DNA of 64,000 bases from Micromonospora sp. M71_S20 (GTDB lineage: Bacteria > Actinomycetota > Actinomycetes > Mycobacteriales > Micromonosporaceae): the NCBI RefSeq assembly GCF_003664255.1, contig NZ_RCCV01000001.1, forward strand, positions 3,286,001-3,350,000, written 5' to 3'. A model generated the notes under the pieces. The model was not told the DNA's origin. It searched no databases and saw nothing but the letters and a program-made list of their open reading frames with translations. Both the position numbers and the translations under genes were made by a program. Each line of letters begins with the position of its first letter. Positions within the stretch are counted from its first letter, which is position 1. Positions 54,801-64,000 of this stretch are shown here, piece by piece.

Positions 54801-57800
54801 GCCCGGCCGGCGCGTTCACCCGAATGAGCGCCGCCGAGCGCCAGCAGGCGCTGCTCGACCTGGTCCGCGACCAGGCGGCCACGGTCCTCAAGTACGCCGA
54901 CGGCCAGGCCGTCGACCCGCACCACGCGTTCCGGGACCTCGGGTTCGACTCGGTGACGGCGGTGGAGCTGCGCAACCGGCTCGCCACCGCCACCTCGCTG
55001 CGGCTGCCGGTGACCCTGGTCTTCGACTACCCGTCTCCGACCGCGCTAGCCCGGCACCTGCACGAGGAGCTGGGCGGGGAGGCCGCCGTGGCGGCGGAGA
55101 CCGCCCCGGTGACGCTCGGCGACGACGAGCCGGTGGCCATCGTCGCCATGTCCTGCCGCTTCCCCGGCGGGGCGAACGACCCCGAGCGGTTCTGGCAGAT
55201 GCTGCACGCCGGCCGCGACGCCGTGTCCGACCTACCCGGCGATCGCGGTTGGGACGTCGAGCGGCTCTACGACCCCGACCCCTATTCCACCGGCACCTCC
55301 TACGTCCGCAGCGGCGCCTTCCTCTACGAGGCGGCGGAGTTTGATGCCGGTTTCTTCGGTATTTCGCCCCGCGAGGCGTTGGCCATGGACCCGCAGCAGC
55401 GGTTGTTGCTCGAGGTTTCGTGGGAGGCGGTCGAGCGGGCAGGGGTTGAGCCTGGGGTTCTTCGGGGTTCGCGAACAGGGGTGTTCGTGGGCACCAATGG
55501 TCAGGACTATGGGGCCCTGCTGATGGTGGCGGGGGACGAGGTGGAGGGCTTCGCGGGGACGGGCAACGCCGCGAGTGTGGTGTCGGGTCGGGTGGCGTAC
55601 GCGTTGGGGTTGGAGGGGCCGGCGGTGTCGGTGGACACGGCGTGTTCGTCGTCGTTGGTGGCGTTGCACCTGGCGGTGCAGTCGCTGCGGCGCGGCGAGT
55701 GCGACCTCGCCCTCGCCGGTGGCGTGACCGTGATGTCGACGCCCGGGTTGTTCGTGGAGTTCTCCCGGCAGCGCGGTTTGGCCGCCGACGGCCGGTGCAA
55801 GGCGTTCGCGGCGGGCGCGGACGGCACCGGTTGGGGCGAGGGCGTGGGCATGCTGCTCGTGGAGCGGCTGTCGGACGCCCGGCGCAACGGCCACGAGGTC
55901 CTCGCGATCGTGCGGGGCAGCGCGGTCAACCAGGACGGCGCCTCCAACGGCCTTACGGCGCCGAACGGGCCGTCGCAGCAGCGGGTGATCCGGCAGGCGC
56001 TGGCGTCGGCACGGTTGTCGACGGCGGACGTGGACGTGGTCGAGGCGCACGGCACGGGCACGACCTTGGGCGACCCGATCGAGGCGCAGGCCTTGCTGGC
56101 CACGTACGGGCAGGAGCGCGACGAGCCGCTGCTGCTGGGGTCGGTGAAGTCGAACATCGGCCACACCCAGGCCGCCGCCGGTGTCGCCGGCGTGATCAAG
56201 ATGGTGCTGGCGATGCGGGAGGGCGTGGTCCCCGCGACGCTGCACGTGGACGAGCCGTCCCCGCACATCGACTGGACCTCCGGCGCGGTGGAGTTGGCGA
56301 CGGAGTCGCGGCCGTGGCCGGCGGTGGACCGGCCGCGTCGGTCGGCGGTGTCGTCGTTCGGCATCTCCGGCACCAACGCCCACGTCATCATCGAGCTGCC
56401 CGAGGACCTGCCCGCCGAGAGCGCGGAGCCCGACGGCGGGGCCGTCGCGGACCGCGGCCCGGGACTCGTGGCCTCCGACGTCGTCGTCTGGACGGTGTCG
56501 GGGCGGTCCAAGGGCGCCCTGGCCGGTCAGGCCGCCCGCCTGGCCCGGTACGTGCGCGAGCACGGCGAGGCGGACCCGGCGGCGGTGGGCTGGTCCCTGG
56601 CCACGACCCGGTCGGCGTTCGACCAGCGGGCCGCCGTGGTCGGTGCCAACGTGGCGGACCTGCTGGCGGGGCTGGACGCCCTGGCCGCCGGCGCGCCGGC
56701 CGGGAACCTCGTCACGGGTACGGCCTCCGGGACCGGTGCGGTGTTCGTGTTCCCGGGTCAGGGTGCGCAGTCGGCGCGGATGGCCGCCGGTCTGGTGGGT
56801 CGTACGCCGGTGTTCGACGCGAAGCTGGCCGAGTGCCAGCGGGCCCTGGCGCCGTACCTGGACGTGGACCTGGTGTCGGTGCTGACCGGTGACGACGAGT
56901 CGTGGTTGGCGCGGGTCGAGGTCGTGCAGCCGGTGCTGTGGGCCGTGGGCATGGCGCTGGCGGCGGTGTGGCAGCACGCGGGGGTGACCCCGCAGGCGGT
57001 GATCGGTCACTCGCAGGGCGAGATCGGTGCGGCGTGCGTGGCCGGGATCCTCAGCCTGGACGACGCGGCGAAGGCCGTGGCCCTGCGGTCGCGGGCGCTG
57101 ACGGTGCTGCGGGGCACCGGCACGATGGCCTCGGTGGACCTGTCGGCCGACGCGGTGGCCGCGCGGTTGTCCGCGTTCCCGGGCGTCGGGGTGGCGGCCG
57201 TCAACGGCCCCTCCACCGTCGTGGTGTCCGGGCCGCCGCAGCCGGTCGCGGACCTGGTGGAGGCGTGTCAGGCCGACGGGGTGCGGGCCCGGTTGATCCC
57301 GGTGGACTACGCGTCGCACTCGGCGGCGGTGCAGGAGGTCGCGGAGCGGTTGCGCGCCGACCTGGCCGACGTCACCCCCCGACAGGGGCACACCCGGCTC
57401 GTCTCGACGCTGACCGGGGACTGGGTCGACCCGTCCTCGATGGACGCTGGTTACTGGTACGACAACCTGCGGCAGACCGTGCGGTTCGACCCGGCCGTCC
57501 GCGTGGCCGTCGAGGCGGGGCACACCACGTTCGTGGAGATCAGCCCGCACCCGGTGCTGACCATGCCGGTGACGGCGATCCTCGACGACACCGGCGCGAC
57601 CGGGCACACCCTGGGCAGCCTGCGGCGCGGCGACGACGACGCGACGCGGCTGCTGACGAACCTCGCCACCGCCCACGCGATCGGCCTGCCCGTCGACCTG
57701 ACGGCCGTCCTGGCCCCGACCGGCACCGTCGCGCTGCCCACGTACGCCTTCGACCGGAGCCGCTTCTGGCCGACCGCGACGACCGGGCAGGACGGCGCCG

Positions 57801-59962
57801 AGGAGACCCCGAGCGGCGTCGACTCCGCGTTCTGGGCGGCCGTCGAACGGGAGGACCTGGCCGCGCTCGCGGAACTCACCGAGCAGGAGGCGGCGGAGTC
57901 CCTGGAGCGGCTGGGCGCGGCCCTGCCGGTGCTCGCCTCCTGGCGGCGCCAGCAGCGCAACCGGTCCACCCTGGACGACCTGAGGTACCGCAGCGTCTGG
58001 CAGCCGTACACCGGGACACCGGTCAGCTTCCTCCCCGGCGCCTGGTGGGTCGTCGCCGACGAGCGGCACCCGGAGGAGGGCGAGGCCGCGGTGGTCGAGC
58101 TGACCCGCCGGGGCGCCGACGTCCGACTGGTGCTGGTGCCGGAGAACCTGACCGACCGGGCCGCCCTCACCGCGCACCTGACCGGCGCCACCCGGACCGC
58201 CGACGGCGAACCGGCCCCGGTCGACGGGGTGCTGTCGCTGCTCGCCCTCGCCGACGGCGCGGTCGACGACACCCAGCCGGTGCCGCCCTTCCTCGCCCGC
58301 TCCCTGGCGCTGATCCAGGCGCTCGGGGACCTCGACGTCGCCGCGCCGCTGTGGTGCGTCACCCGGGGTGCCGCGGGCACCACCCGGAGCGGAACGCCCG
58401 GCCGGCCGGAGCAGTCGCTGCTCTGGGGCCTCGGCCGGGTCGTGGCCCTCGAACACCCCGAGCGATGGGGCGGCCTGGTCGACGTCCCGGCCACCCTCGA
58501 CGACCACGGCTGGGACCTGCTCTGCGCCGCGCTCGCCGGCCTCGACGGCGAGGACCAGCTCGCGGTCGACGGCGCCACCATCCTCGTACGCCGGCTGGTG
58601 CGGGCGCCCGGCGGCGAGGCGGCCACCGACGAGGCCGGCTACCCGGGCACGACCCTGGTCACCGGCGGCACCGGCGCGCTCGGCGCGGAGGTGGCCCGCT
58701 GGCTGGCCGCCCGGGGCGCCGAGCACCTGATGCTGGTCAGCCGTCGCGGCGCGGACGCCCCCGGAGCCACCGAACTGGCCCGGGAGCTGACCGAAACGGG
58801 AACCCGGGTGACCGTCGCGGCCTGCGACGTGGCCGACCGGGCGGCGCTGGCGAAGCTGCTCGACGAGGTACCCGTCGACGCGCCGCTGACCAGCGTGGTG
58901 CACGCGGCCGGCGTCCTGGAGGACGGGGTGCTCGACGGGCTCACCGCCGACCGCCTCGCCACCGTCCTGCGACCCAAGGTGCTCGGCGCCCTGCACCTGC
59001 ACGAGCTGACCGTCGGGCGGGAACTGCGCGCGTTCGTGCTGTTCTCCGCGATGGCCGGTCAGCTCGGCGCCGCCGGTCAGGGCAGCTACGCCGCCGCCAA
59101 CGCCTACCTCGACGCCCTCGCCGAGCAGCGGCACCGGCAGGGCCTGCCGGCCACCTCGGTCGCCTGGGGTCCCTGGGCGGCCGGCGGGATGGCCGCCACC
59201 GACCAGGCCGTGGAGGAACGCCGCCGGCGCACCGGCGTGGCCCGCCTCGACACCGGGCCCGCGCTCGCGGCGCTCGCGCAGTGCGTCGCGCGGGGTGAGC
59301 CGGCGACGATGGTGGCCGGCATCGACTGGGCCCGGTACGTGCCCGGGTTCGTCGCCGTCCGGCCCAGCCCACTCATCGCGGGCGTGGCCGAGGCGCGGCG
59401 GGCGGTCGCCGAGCGCGCCGAGGACACCGGCGTGTCCGCGGAGTCCCTGGCCGCCCTGCTCGCCGGGCAGACCGACGCCGAACGACGCAAGACCCTGCTG
59501 GAGCTGGTCCGCGGGCAGGCCGCCGCGGTGCTCGGACACGCCTCGATGGACGCCGTGGAGCCGGACCGGGCGTTCCGCGAACTCGGCTTCGACTCGCTGA
59601 CCGCCGTGGAGCTGCGCAACCGGCTCACCGCGGCGACCGGCGTCCGGCTGCCCGCCACGGTCGTCTTCGACTACCCGACCGCCGCCGGGCTGGCCGAATA
59701 CGTGCGGGCCGCGATCGTCGACGGCGGCGTGGTCGGGGTCGCACCGGTCTTCGGTGAGCTGGACAGGTTGGAAGCGGCGCTCTCCGGCTCGGCGCCGGAC
59801 CGGAGCGCCCGGATTCGGATCACCGAGCGGCTGCGGGCGCTGCTGGCCTCCCTCAACGAGGCCGACGCGCCGGCGGACGGCGACACCGTCGCCGAGAAGC
59901 TCCAGGACGCGACGCCGGACGAGGTCTTCGACTTCATCGACCGCGAGCTGGGGATGTCCTGA
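45827..59962 (+). CDS. PKS-E: type I modular polyketide synthase, modules 10, 11 and 12
   Basis: 4711 residues, GTG start at 45827 (GAGG 10 bases and AGG 6 bases upstream) to TGA 59960-59962. N-terminal docking helix from [17 protein letters not shown]. Order: KS 35-460 (Cys206), AT 569-856 (Ser664), KR 987-1425 (Tyr1338), ACP 1452-1526 (Ser1487), KS 1545-1972 (Cys1717), AT 2075-2410 (Ser2167, YASH from 2267), KR 2502-2965 (Tyr2873), ACP 3007-3080 (Ser3042), KS 3100-3525 (Cys3273), AT 3638-3975 (Ser3729, YASH from 3828), KR 4050-4505 (Tyr4421), ACP 4557-4631 (Ser4590), C-terminal docking 4632-4711 ending in [14 protein letters not shown]. No DH in any of its modules, so three hydroxyl-bearing units are expected, two with methyl branches. 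PKS-F starts 47 bp downstream. Confidence 0.97.
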   Translation: MSNEDEKYVEYLKRTTSELRRTRRRLRELETRDSEPIAIVAMSCRYPGGVDSPEALWQLVRDGGDGIGPFPADRGWDLDRLFHPDPDHPGTSYVTEGGFVYSAADFDADLFGISPREAVAMDPQQRLLLETSWEAFERAGLPLPAVRGSRTGVFVGASSHGYDGMMAQAENGEGHLLTGNATSVISGRVAYTLGLEGPAVTVDTACSSSLVAVHLAAQALRNGDCELALAGGVTVMPTPAVFVGFSRQRGLAADGRCKAFAAGADGTSWSEGIGMLLLTRLSDAQRHGYPVLAVVRGSAVNQDGASNGLSAPHGPSQVRVIRQALGNARLTPEQVDVVEAHGTGTRLGDPIEAQALLATYGQDRGDAAPLLLGSVKSNIGHTQAAAGVAGVIKMVMAMRHGVVPPTLHVDEPSPHIDWTAGAVTLATAATPWPAVDRPRRAAVSSFGVSGTNAHTIIEQAPAPAEVETETETEPRVPAARTVAPVLLSARSDAALAAQAGRWAARFAADDTLRPLDVAFSSVTSRSTLDRRAVVAATDRDHLLAGLRALAAGEPAGTVVAGAGSPRGQLAVLFSGQGAQRAGMGRELYAEFPVFAAALDEVCGYLDRALPRPLREVLFAAEGSADAELLDRTVFTQAGLFAVEVALFRLVESFGIAPDMVAGHSIGEVTAAYVAGVLSLEHACALVAARGRLMQALPSGGGMLAVAAIEAEVLATLDGLADVGIAAVNGPSSVVVSGAVDALDEVERVWRERGVRTRRLAVSHAFHSPLMEPMLARFRAVLDRLEFAAPSLPVVSNVTGTLADAEEIRTADYWVRHVREAVRYADGVAALRAAGADTFLEIGPQSVLTAMAADILPGDDGVLAVAVQRKDRPEAQGLLAGLAELHVHGVAVDWRPWFADTGARRVDLPTYAFQHQRYWPELGGTAGATAPTDTAEGDFWAAVERGDLTGVAAHLAVQDDPAAVEALAPAVPVLSSWRRARQRDAVVDGWSYRVDWEPVRPAAAPALTGRWLVVTADADDAGVAGTLTGAGAHVDALTVAPGTARAELTELLRHHGDQGWTGVLCVLPAHDRALPDAPAVSAGAALLLTLTQALADAGLPGRLWCLTRGAVRVGGGEGLADPWSALAWGLGRVVALEQPDRWGGLVDLPARADRTAGDALLAVLADTGHDQVAIRPQGVLGRRLVSAAPPAGSGWRPAGTVLVTGGTGALGRHVARWLLANGATEVVLASRRGPAAPGAAELVDELGAVRVVACDVTDRAAVDALVAGLPELTAIVHTAGVVDDGVLDGLDLTRMQTVLDGKVRAARVLHEATADRDLDAFVLFSSLAGVIGSAGQGNYAAANAYLDAFAAWRRDQGLPGTAIAWGAWAEDGMAAALTARLARGGVNALPVAEAVTALGRLVNTAEPAVTVADVDWGRLAASWGRPTPLIAALPGVPAVPTGPARAVVVGRSLPQLADLVRTQAAVVLGYPAGQPLPDRTFRDLGFDSLTAVELRNRLTAETGMTLPATLVFDHPTVAELAAHLHGLTAGHTTGEVVADGTGRDREPIAIVAMSCRFPGGVTSPEQLWDLVATGTDAMSLMPGERGWNLAELYHPDPEHLGTSYVREGGFVAGAGEFDPAFFGISPREALAMDPQQRLLLEATWEAFERARIDPTALRGSRTGVYVGTNGQDYGSLLMAAGDVDENYLATGTSASVISGRLAYTFGLHGPAVTVDTACSSSLVAMHLAAQALQTGECDLALAGGATVMATPGIFVGFSRQRGLAADGRCKPFAGAADGTGWGEGVGLLVLQRLSDARRDGNPILAVLRGSAVNQDGASNGLTAPNGPAQQRVIRQALANAGLTADQVDAVEAHGTGTTLGDPIEAQALLATYGQDRPADRPLWLGSVKSNIGHTQAAAGVAGVIKMVLAMRHGVLPPTLHVDEPTPHVDWSAGSVELLTSARPWEPADGVRRAAVSSFGISGTNVHTILEQAPADEPEPEPVADGPTGELPWVLSGRTVDALTARTRDLLDHLETVDDDELADVSWSLAATRAAHDHRAVVFAADRDDLTAALDSLAAGRPTAQTVTRAPGTPGEVAFVFPGQGSQWVGMAAELLDTAPVFAEKFAACAEALRPYVDWSPTDVVRGAPDAPSLERVDVVQPTLFAVSVSLAALWESYGVRPSAVVGHSQGEIAAAYVAGGLTLDDAAAVVALRSRIIAGIAGDGGMVSVATTADEATATITRWAGRVALAAVNGPTSVVVSGDSAALDELVAHYESREVRVRRVPVDYASHSAHVEQLREQLLELLAGLRPRTGEVRFRSTVEGDWLDTAALDADYWYRNLRQTVRFDEAVRSLVAAGYQTFVEVSAHPVLTMAVQESVELTAADPEAVTVTGSLRRGEGGLGRFLRALAEVWTGGTPVDWRPAFTGLAGRRRDLPTYPFQRQLYWPQPSATPTPATGGTAPVADDEVDARFWAAVEAEDLTALTAELAGATGSEPVPDAAFADVLPVLAAWRRRHRDQATVDSWRYRDSWTSVDPDAAGEPAVTGTWWLLTGPDDTGAAEAAFCAEALRRHGGTVVPLALDADRTDREALAARLRDLAAGGAPAGIVSLLPLDETPAPAHPSVPVGFAGTVTLVQALGDAGVRAPLWCLTRGAVATAPADPLPHPLQQLTWGFGRVAALEHPDRWGGLVDLPDELDDAAGRRLVRVLAGADGEDQVALRWAGAFGRRLLHAPLGDAPAPRTWRPSGTALVTGGTGALGGHMARWLAANGAAHLVLVSRRGRQAEGIADLEAELVGLGARVTVAACDAADRSALAAVLADLPPEHPLTTVVHTAAVLDDSVINSLTLEQVDYALSAKVTAALNLHELTRELDLDAFILFSSMAGTVGSSGVGNYAPGNAFLNALAEHRRALGLPATSIGWGAWGGGGMADGEFGRMLHRHGAPEMPPRLAVAALHQAVEHDETFLTISNIAWDRFFVAFTATRPGPLISEIPEAQRLQATKGLAETKETDEAGPAGAFTRMSAAERQQALLDLVRDQAATVLKYADGQAVDPHHAFRDLGFDSVTAVELRNRLATATSLRLPVTLVFDYPSPTALARHLHEELGGEAAVAAETAPVTLGDDEPVAIVAMSCRFPGGANDPERFWQMLHAGRDAVSDLPGDRGWDVERLYDPDPYSTGTSYVRSGAFLYEAAEFDAGFFGISPREALAMDPQQRLLLEVSWEAVERAGVEPGVLRGSRTGVFVGTNGQDYGALLMVAGDEVEGFAGTGNAASVVSGRVAYALGLEGPAVSVDTACSSSLVALHLAVQSLRRGECDLALAGGVTVMSTPGLFVEFSRQRGLAADGRCKAFAAGADGTGWGEGVGMLLVERLSDARRNGHEVLAIVRGSAVNQDGASNGLTAPNGPSQQRVIRQALASARLSTADVDVVEAHGTGTTLGDPIEAQALLATYGQERDEPLLLGSVKSNIGHTQAAAGVAGVIKMVLAMREGVVPATLHVDEPSPHIDWTSGAVELATESRPWPAVDRPRRSAVSSFGISGTNAHVIIELPEDLPAESAEPDGGAVADRGPGLVASDVVVWTVSGRSKGALAGQAARLARYVREHGEADPAAVGWSLATTRSAFDQRAAVVGANVADLLAGLDALAAGAPAGNLVTGTASGTGAVFVFPGQGAQSARMAAGLVGRTPVFDAKLAECQRALAPYLDVDLVSVLTGDDESWLARVEVVQPVLWAVGMALAAVWQHAGVTPQAVIGHSQGEIGAACVAGILSLDDAAKAVALRSRALTVLRGTGTMASVDLSADAVAARLSAFPGVGVAAVNGPSTVVVSGPPQPVADLVEACQADGVRARLIPVDYASHSAAVQEVAERLRADLADVTPRQGHTRLVSTLTGDWVDPSSMDAGYWYDNLRQTVRFDPAVRVAVEAGHTTFVEISPHPVLTMPVTAILDDTGATGHTLGSLRRGDDDATRLLTNLATAHAIGLPVDLTAVLAPTGTVALPTYAFDRSRFWPTATTGQDGAEETPSGVDSAFWAAVEREDLAALAELTEQEAAESLERLGAALPVLASWRRQQRNRSTLDDLRYRSVWQPYTGTPVSFLPGAWWVVADERHPEEGEAAVVELTRRGADVRLVLVPENLTDRAALTAHLTGATRTADGEPAPVDGVLSLLALADGAVDDTQPVPPFLARSLALIQALGDLDVAAPLWCVTRGAAGTTRSGTPGRPEQSLLWGLGRVVALEHPERWGGLVDVPATLDDHGWDLLCAALAGLDGEDQLAVDGATILVRRLVRAPGGEAATDEAGYPGTTLVTGGTGALGAEVARWLAARGAEHLMLVSRRGADAPGATELARELTETGTRVTVAACDVADRAALAKLLDEVPVDAPLTSVVHAAGVLEDGVLDGLTADRLATVLRPKVLGALHLHELTVGRELRAFVLFSAMAGQLGAAGQGSYAAANAYLDALAEQRHRQGLPATSVAWGPWAAGGMAATDQAVEERRRRTGVARLDTGPALAALAQCVARGEPATMVAGIDWARYVPGFVAVRPSPLIAGVAEARRAVAERAEDTGVSAESLAALLAGQTDAERRKTLLELVRGQAAAVLGHASMDAVEPDRAFRELGFDSLTAVELRNRLTAATGVRLPATVVFDYPTAAGLAEYVRAAIVDGGVVGVAPVFGELDRLEAALSGSAPDRSARIRITERLRALLASLNEADAPADGDTVAEKLQDATPDEVFDFIDRELGMS
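45929..50400 (+). other. Module 10: KS-AT(malonyl)-KR(B)-ACP
   Basis: KS Cys 46442-46444 with EAHGTGT and [10 protein letters not shown] from 47531 with GHSIGE (Ser 47816-47818) and HAFHSP, malonyl type. KR structural half from 48785; catalytic half from 49418 with [11 protein letters not shown] in the LDD position, FSS, Tyr 49838-49840 and Asn: B type, D-hydroxyl. ACP serine codon 50285-50287. The AT end and linker nearly duplicate module 13, and the first half of the KR nearly duplicates module 1. Confidence 0.92.
48301..48586 (+). repeat. AT-end/linker tract shared with 62478-62763 (modules 10 and 13)
   Basis: Ungapped at an offset of 14177. I count two mismatches in 286 bp. The tract covers the C-terminal end of the AT and the linker [11 protein letters not shown], ending where module 10 enters its KR and module 13 its DH. 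Confidence 0.9.
50459..55060 (+). other. Module 11: KS-AT(methylmalonyl)-KR(B)-ACP
   Basis: KS Cys 50975-50977 with EAHGTGT and [10 protein letters not shown] from 52049 with [26 protein letters not shown] (Ser 52325-52327) and YASH (52625-52636): methylmalonyl-CoA, and of a different lineage from the ATs of modules 9 and 12. KR catalytic half from 54002 with LDD, FSS, Tyr 54443-54445 (NYAPGN); Pro/Gly markers of B2 are absent, so B1 (methyl not epimerised) is the better guess. ACP serine codon 54950-54952. Confidence 0.92.
55124..59705 (+). other. Module 12: KS-AT(methylmalonyl)-KR(B)-ACP
   Basis: KS Cys 55643-55645, motifs intact; its DNA around 55385-55720 nearly copies that of module 9. 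AT from 56738 with GHSQGE (Ser 57011-57013) and YASH (57308-57319), almost the same gene segment as the module 9 AT: methylmalonyl-CoA. After the AT the similarity stops; there is no DH or ER. KR catalytic half from about 58646 has LED where LDD is expected (B type), FSA instead of FSS, Tyr 59087-59089 and Asn. ACP serine codon 59594-59596. Confidence 0.91.
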
Positions 59963-59993
59963 CGTGATCGCTGCTGCGACGACGGGTCAACAC

Positions 59994-59999
59994 AAGGAG
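59994..59999 (+). promoter_or_regulatory. Ribosome binding site of PKS-F
   Basis: AAGGAG, the strongest Shine-Dalgarno match among the gene starts here, ends 10 bases before ATG 60010. Confidence 0.8.
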
Positions 60000-60009
60000 T
60001 GCGCGGTCC

Positions 60010-64000
<3,991 letters not shown>

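Overview
This 64 kb window is a continuous stretch of type I modular (cis-AT) polyketide synthase genes, all on the plus strand, from a high-GC actinobacterium. Codon bias is strongly G/C-ending and the domain architecture is that of actinomycete macrolide/polyol synthases. The malonyl-AT motif wording ([14 protein letters not shown] ... [12 protein letters not shown]) suggests Micromonosporaceae, but that is an impression from family knowledge, not a test. Both ends of the window cut through PKS genes. No loading module, thioesterase, tailoring enzyme, regulator, transporter, RNA gene or mobile element is visible.

Layout: six genes. PKS-A (1-9543, 5' end missing) holds the tail of an ACP plus modules 1 and 2. 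PKS-B (9892-19953) holds modules 3 and 4. PKS-C (19997-34558) holds modules 5-7, PKS-D (34600-45780) modules 8-9, PKS-E (45827-59962) modules 10-12. PKS-F (60010 to beyond the window) holds the start of module 13. Module numbers are local to this window. PKS-B to PKS-F are separated by only 41-47 bp and look like one operon. The A/B gap is 348 bp and holds a strong terminator-like hairpin, three phased TAGGGG repeats, a candidate promoter and a second direct repeat.

Predicted chemistry, by active-site motifs: M1 malonyl, A1-type KR; M2 malonyl, dead KR (ketone kept); M3 malonyl, A1 KR; M4 dead AT, DH, KR with catalytic Tyr replaced by His; M5 malonyl, DH and B-type KR (alkene); M6 dead AT, A1 KR; M7 malonyl, A2 KR; M8 malonyl, A1 KR; M9 methylmalonyl, DH-ER-KR (saturated, methyl branch); M10 malonyl, B KR; M11 methylmalonyl, B KR; M12 methylmalonyl, B KR; M13 malonyl, DH and more beyond the edge. 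The product segment would be a 1,3-polyol with one ketone, some unsaturation and three methyl branches, as in a large polyol macrolide. I cannot name the compound.

The most unusual point is that two modules (M4, M6) carry in-frame acyltransferase domains that have lost both the catalytic serine and the central small subdomain, while their KS and ACP look intact. Either a trans-acting AT or a neighbouring AT charges them, or they pass the chain without extending it. Other notable points are several near-identical tracts that reveal recent exchange between modules, a KR whose first half matches another KR of opposite stereochemical type, and a single in-frame TTA codon in PKS-D.
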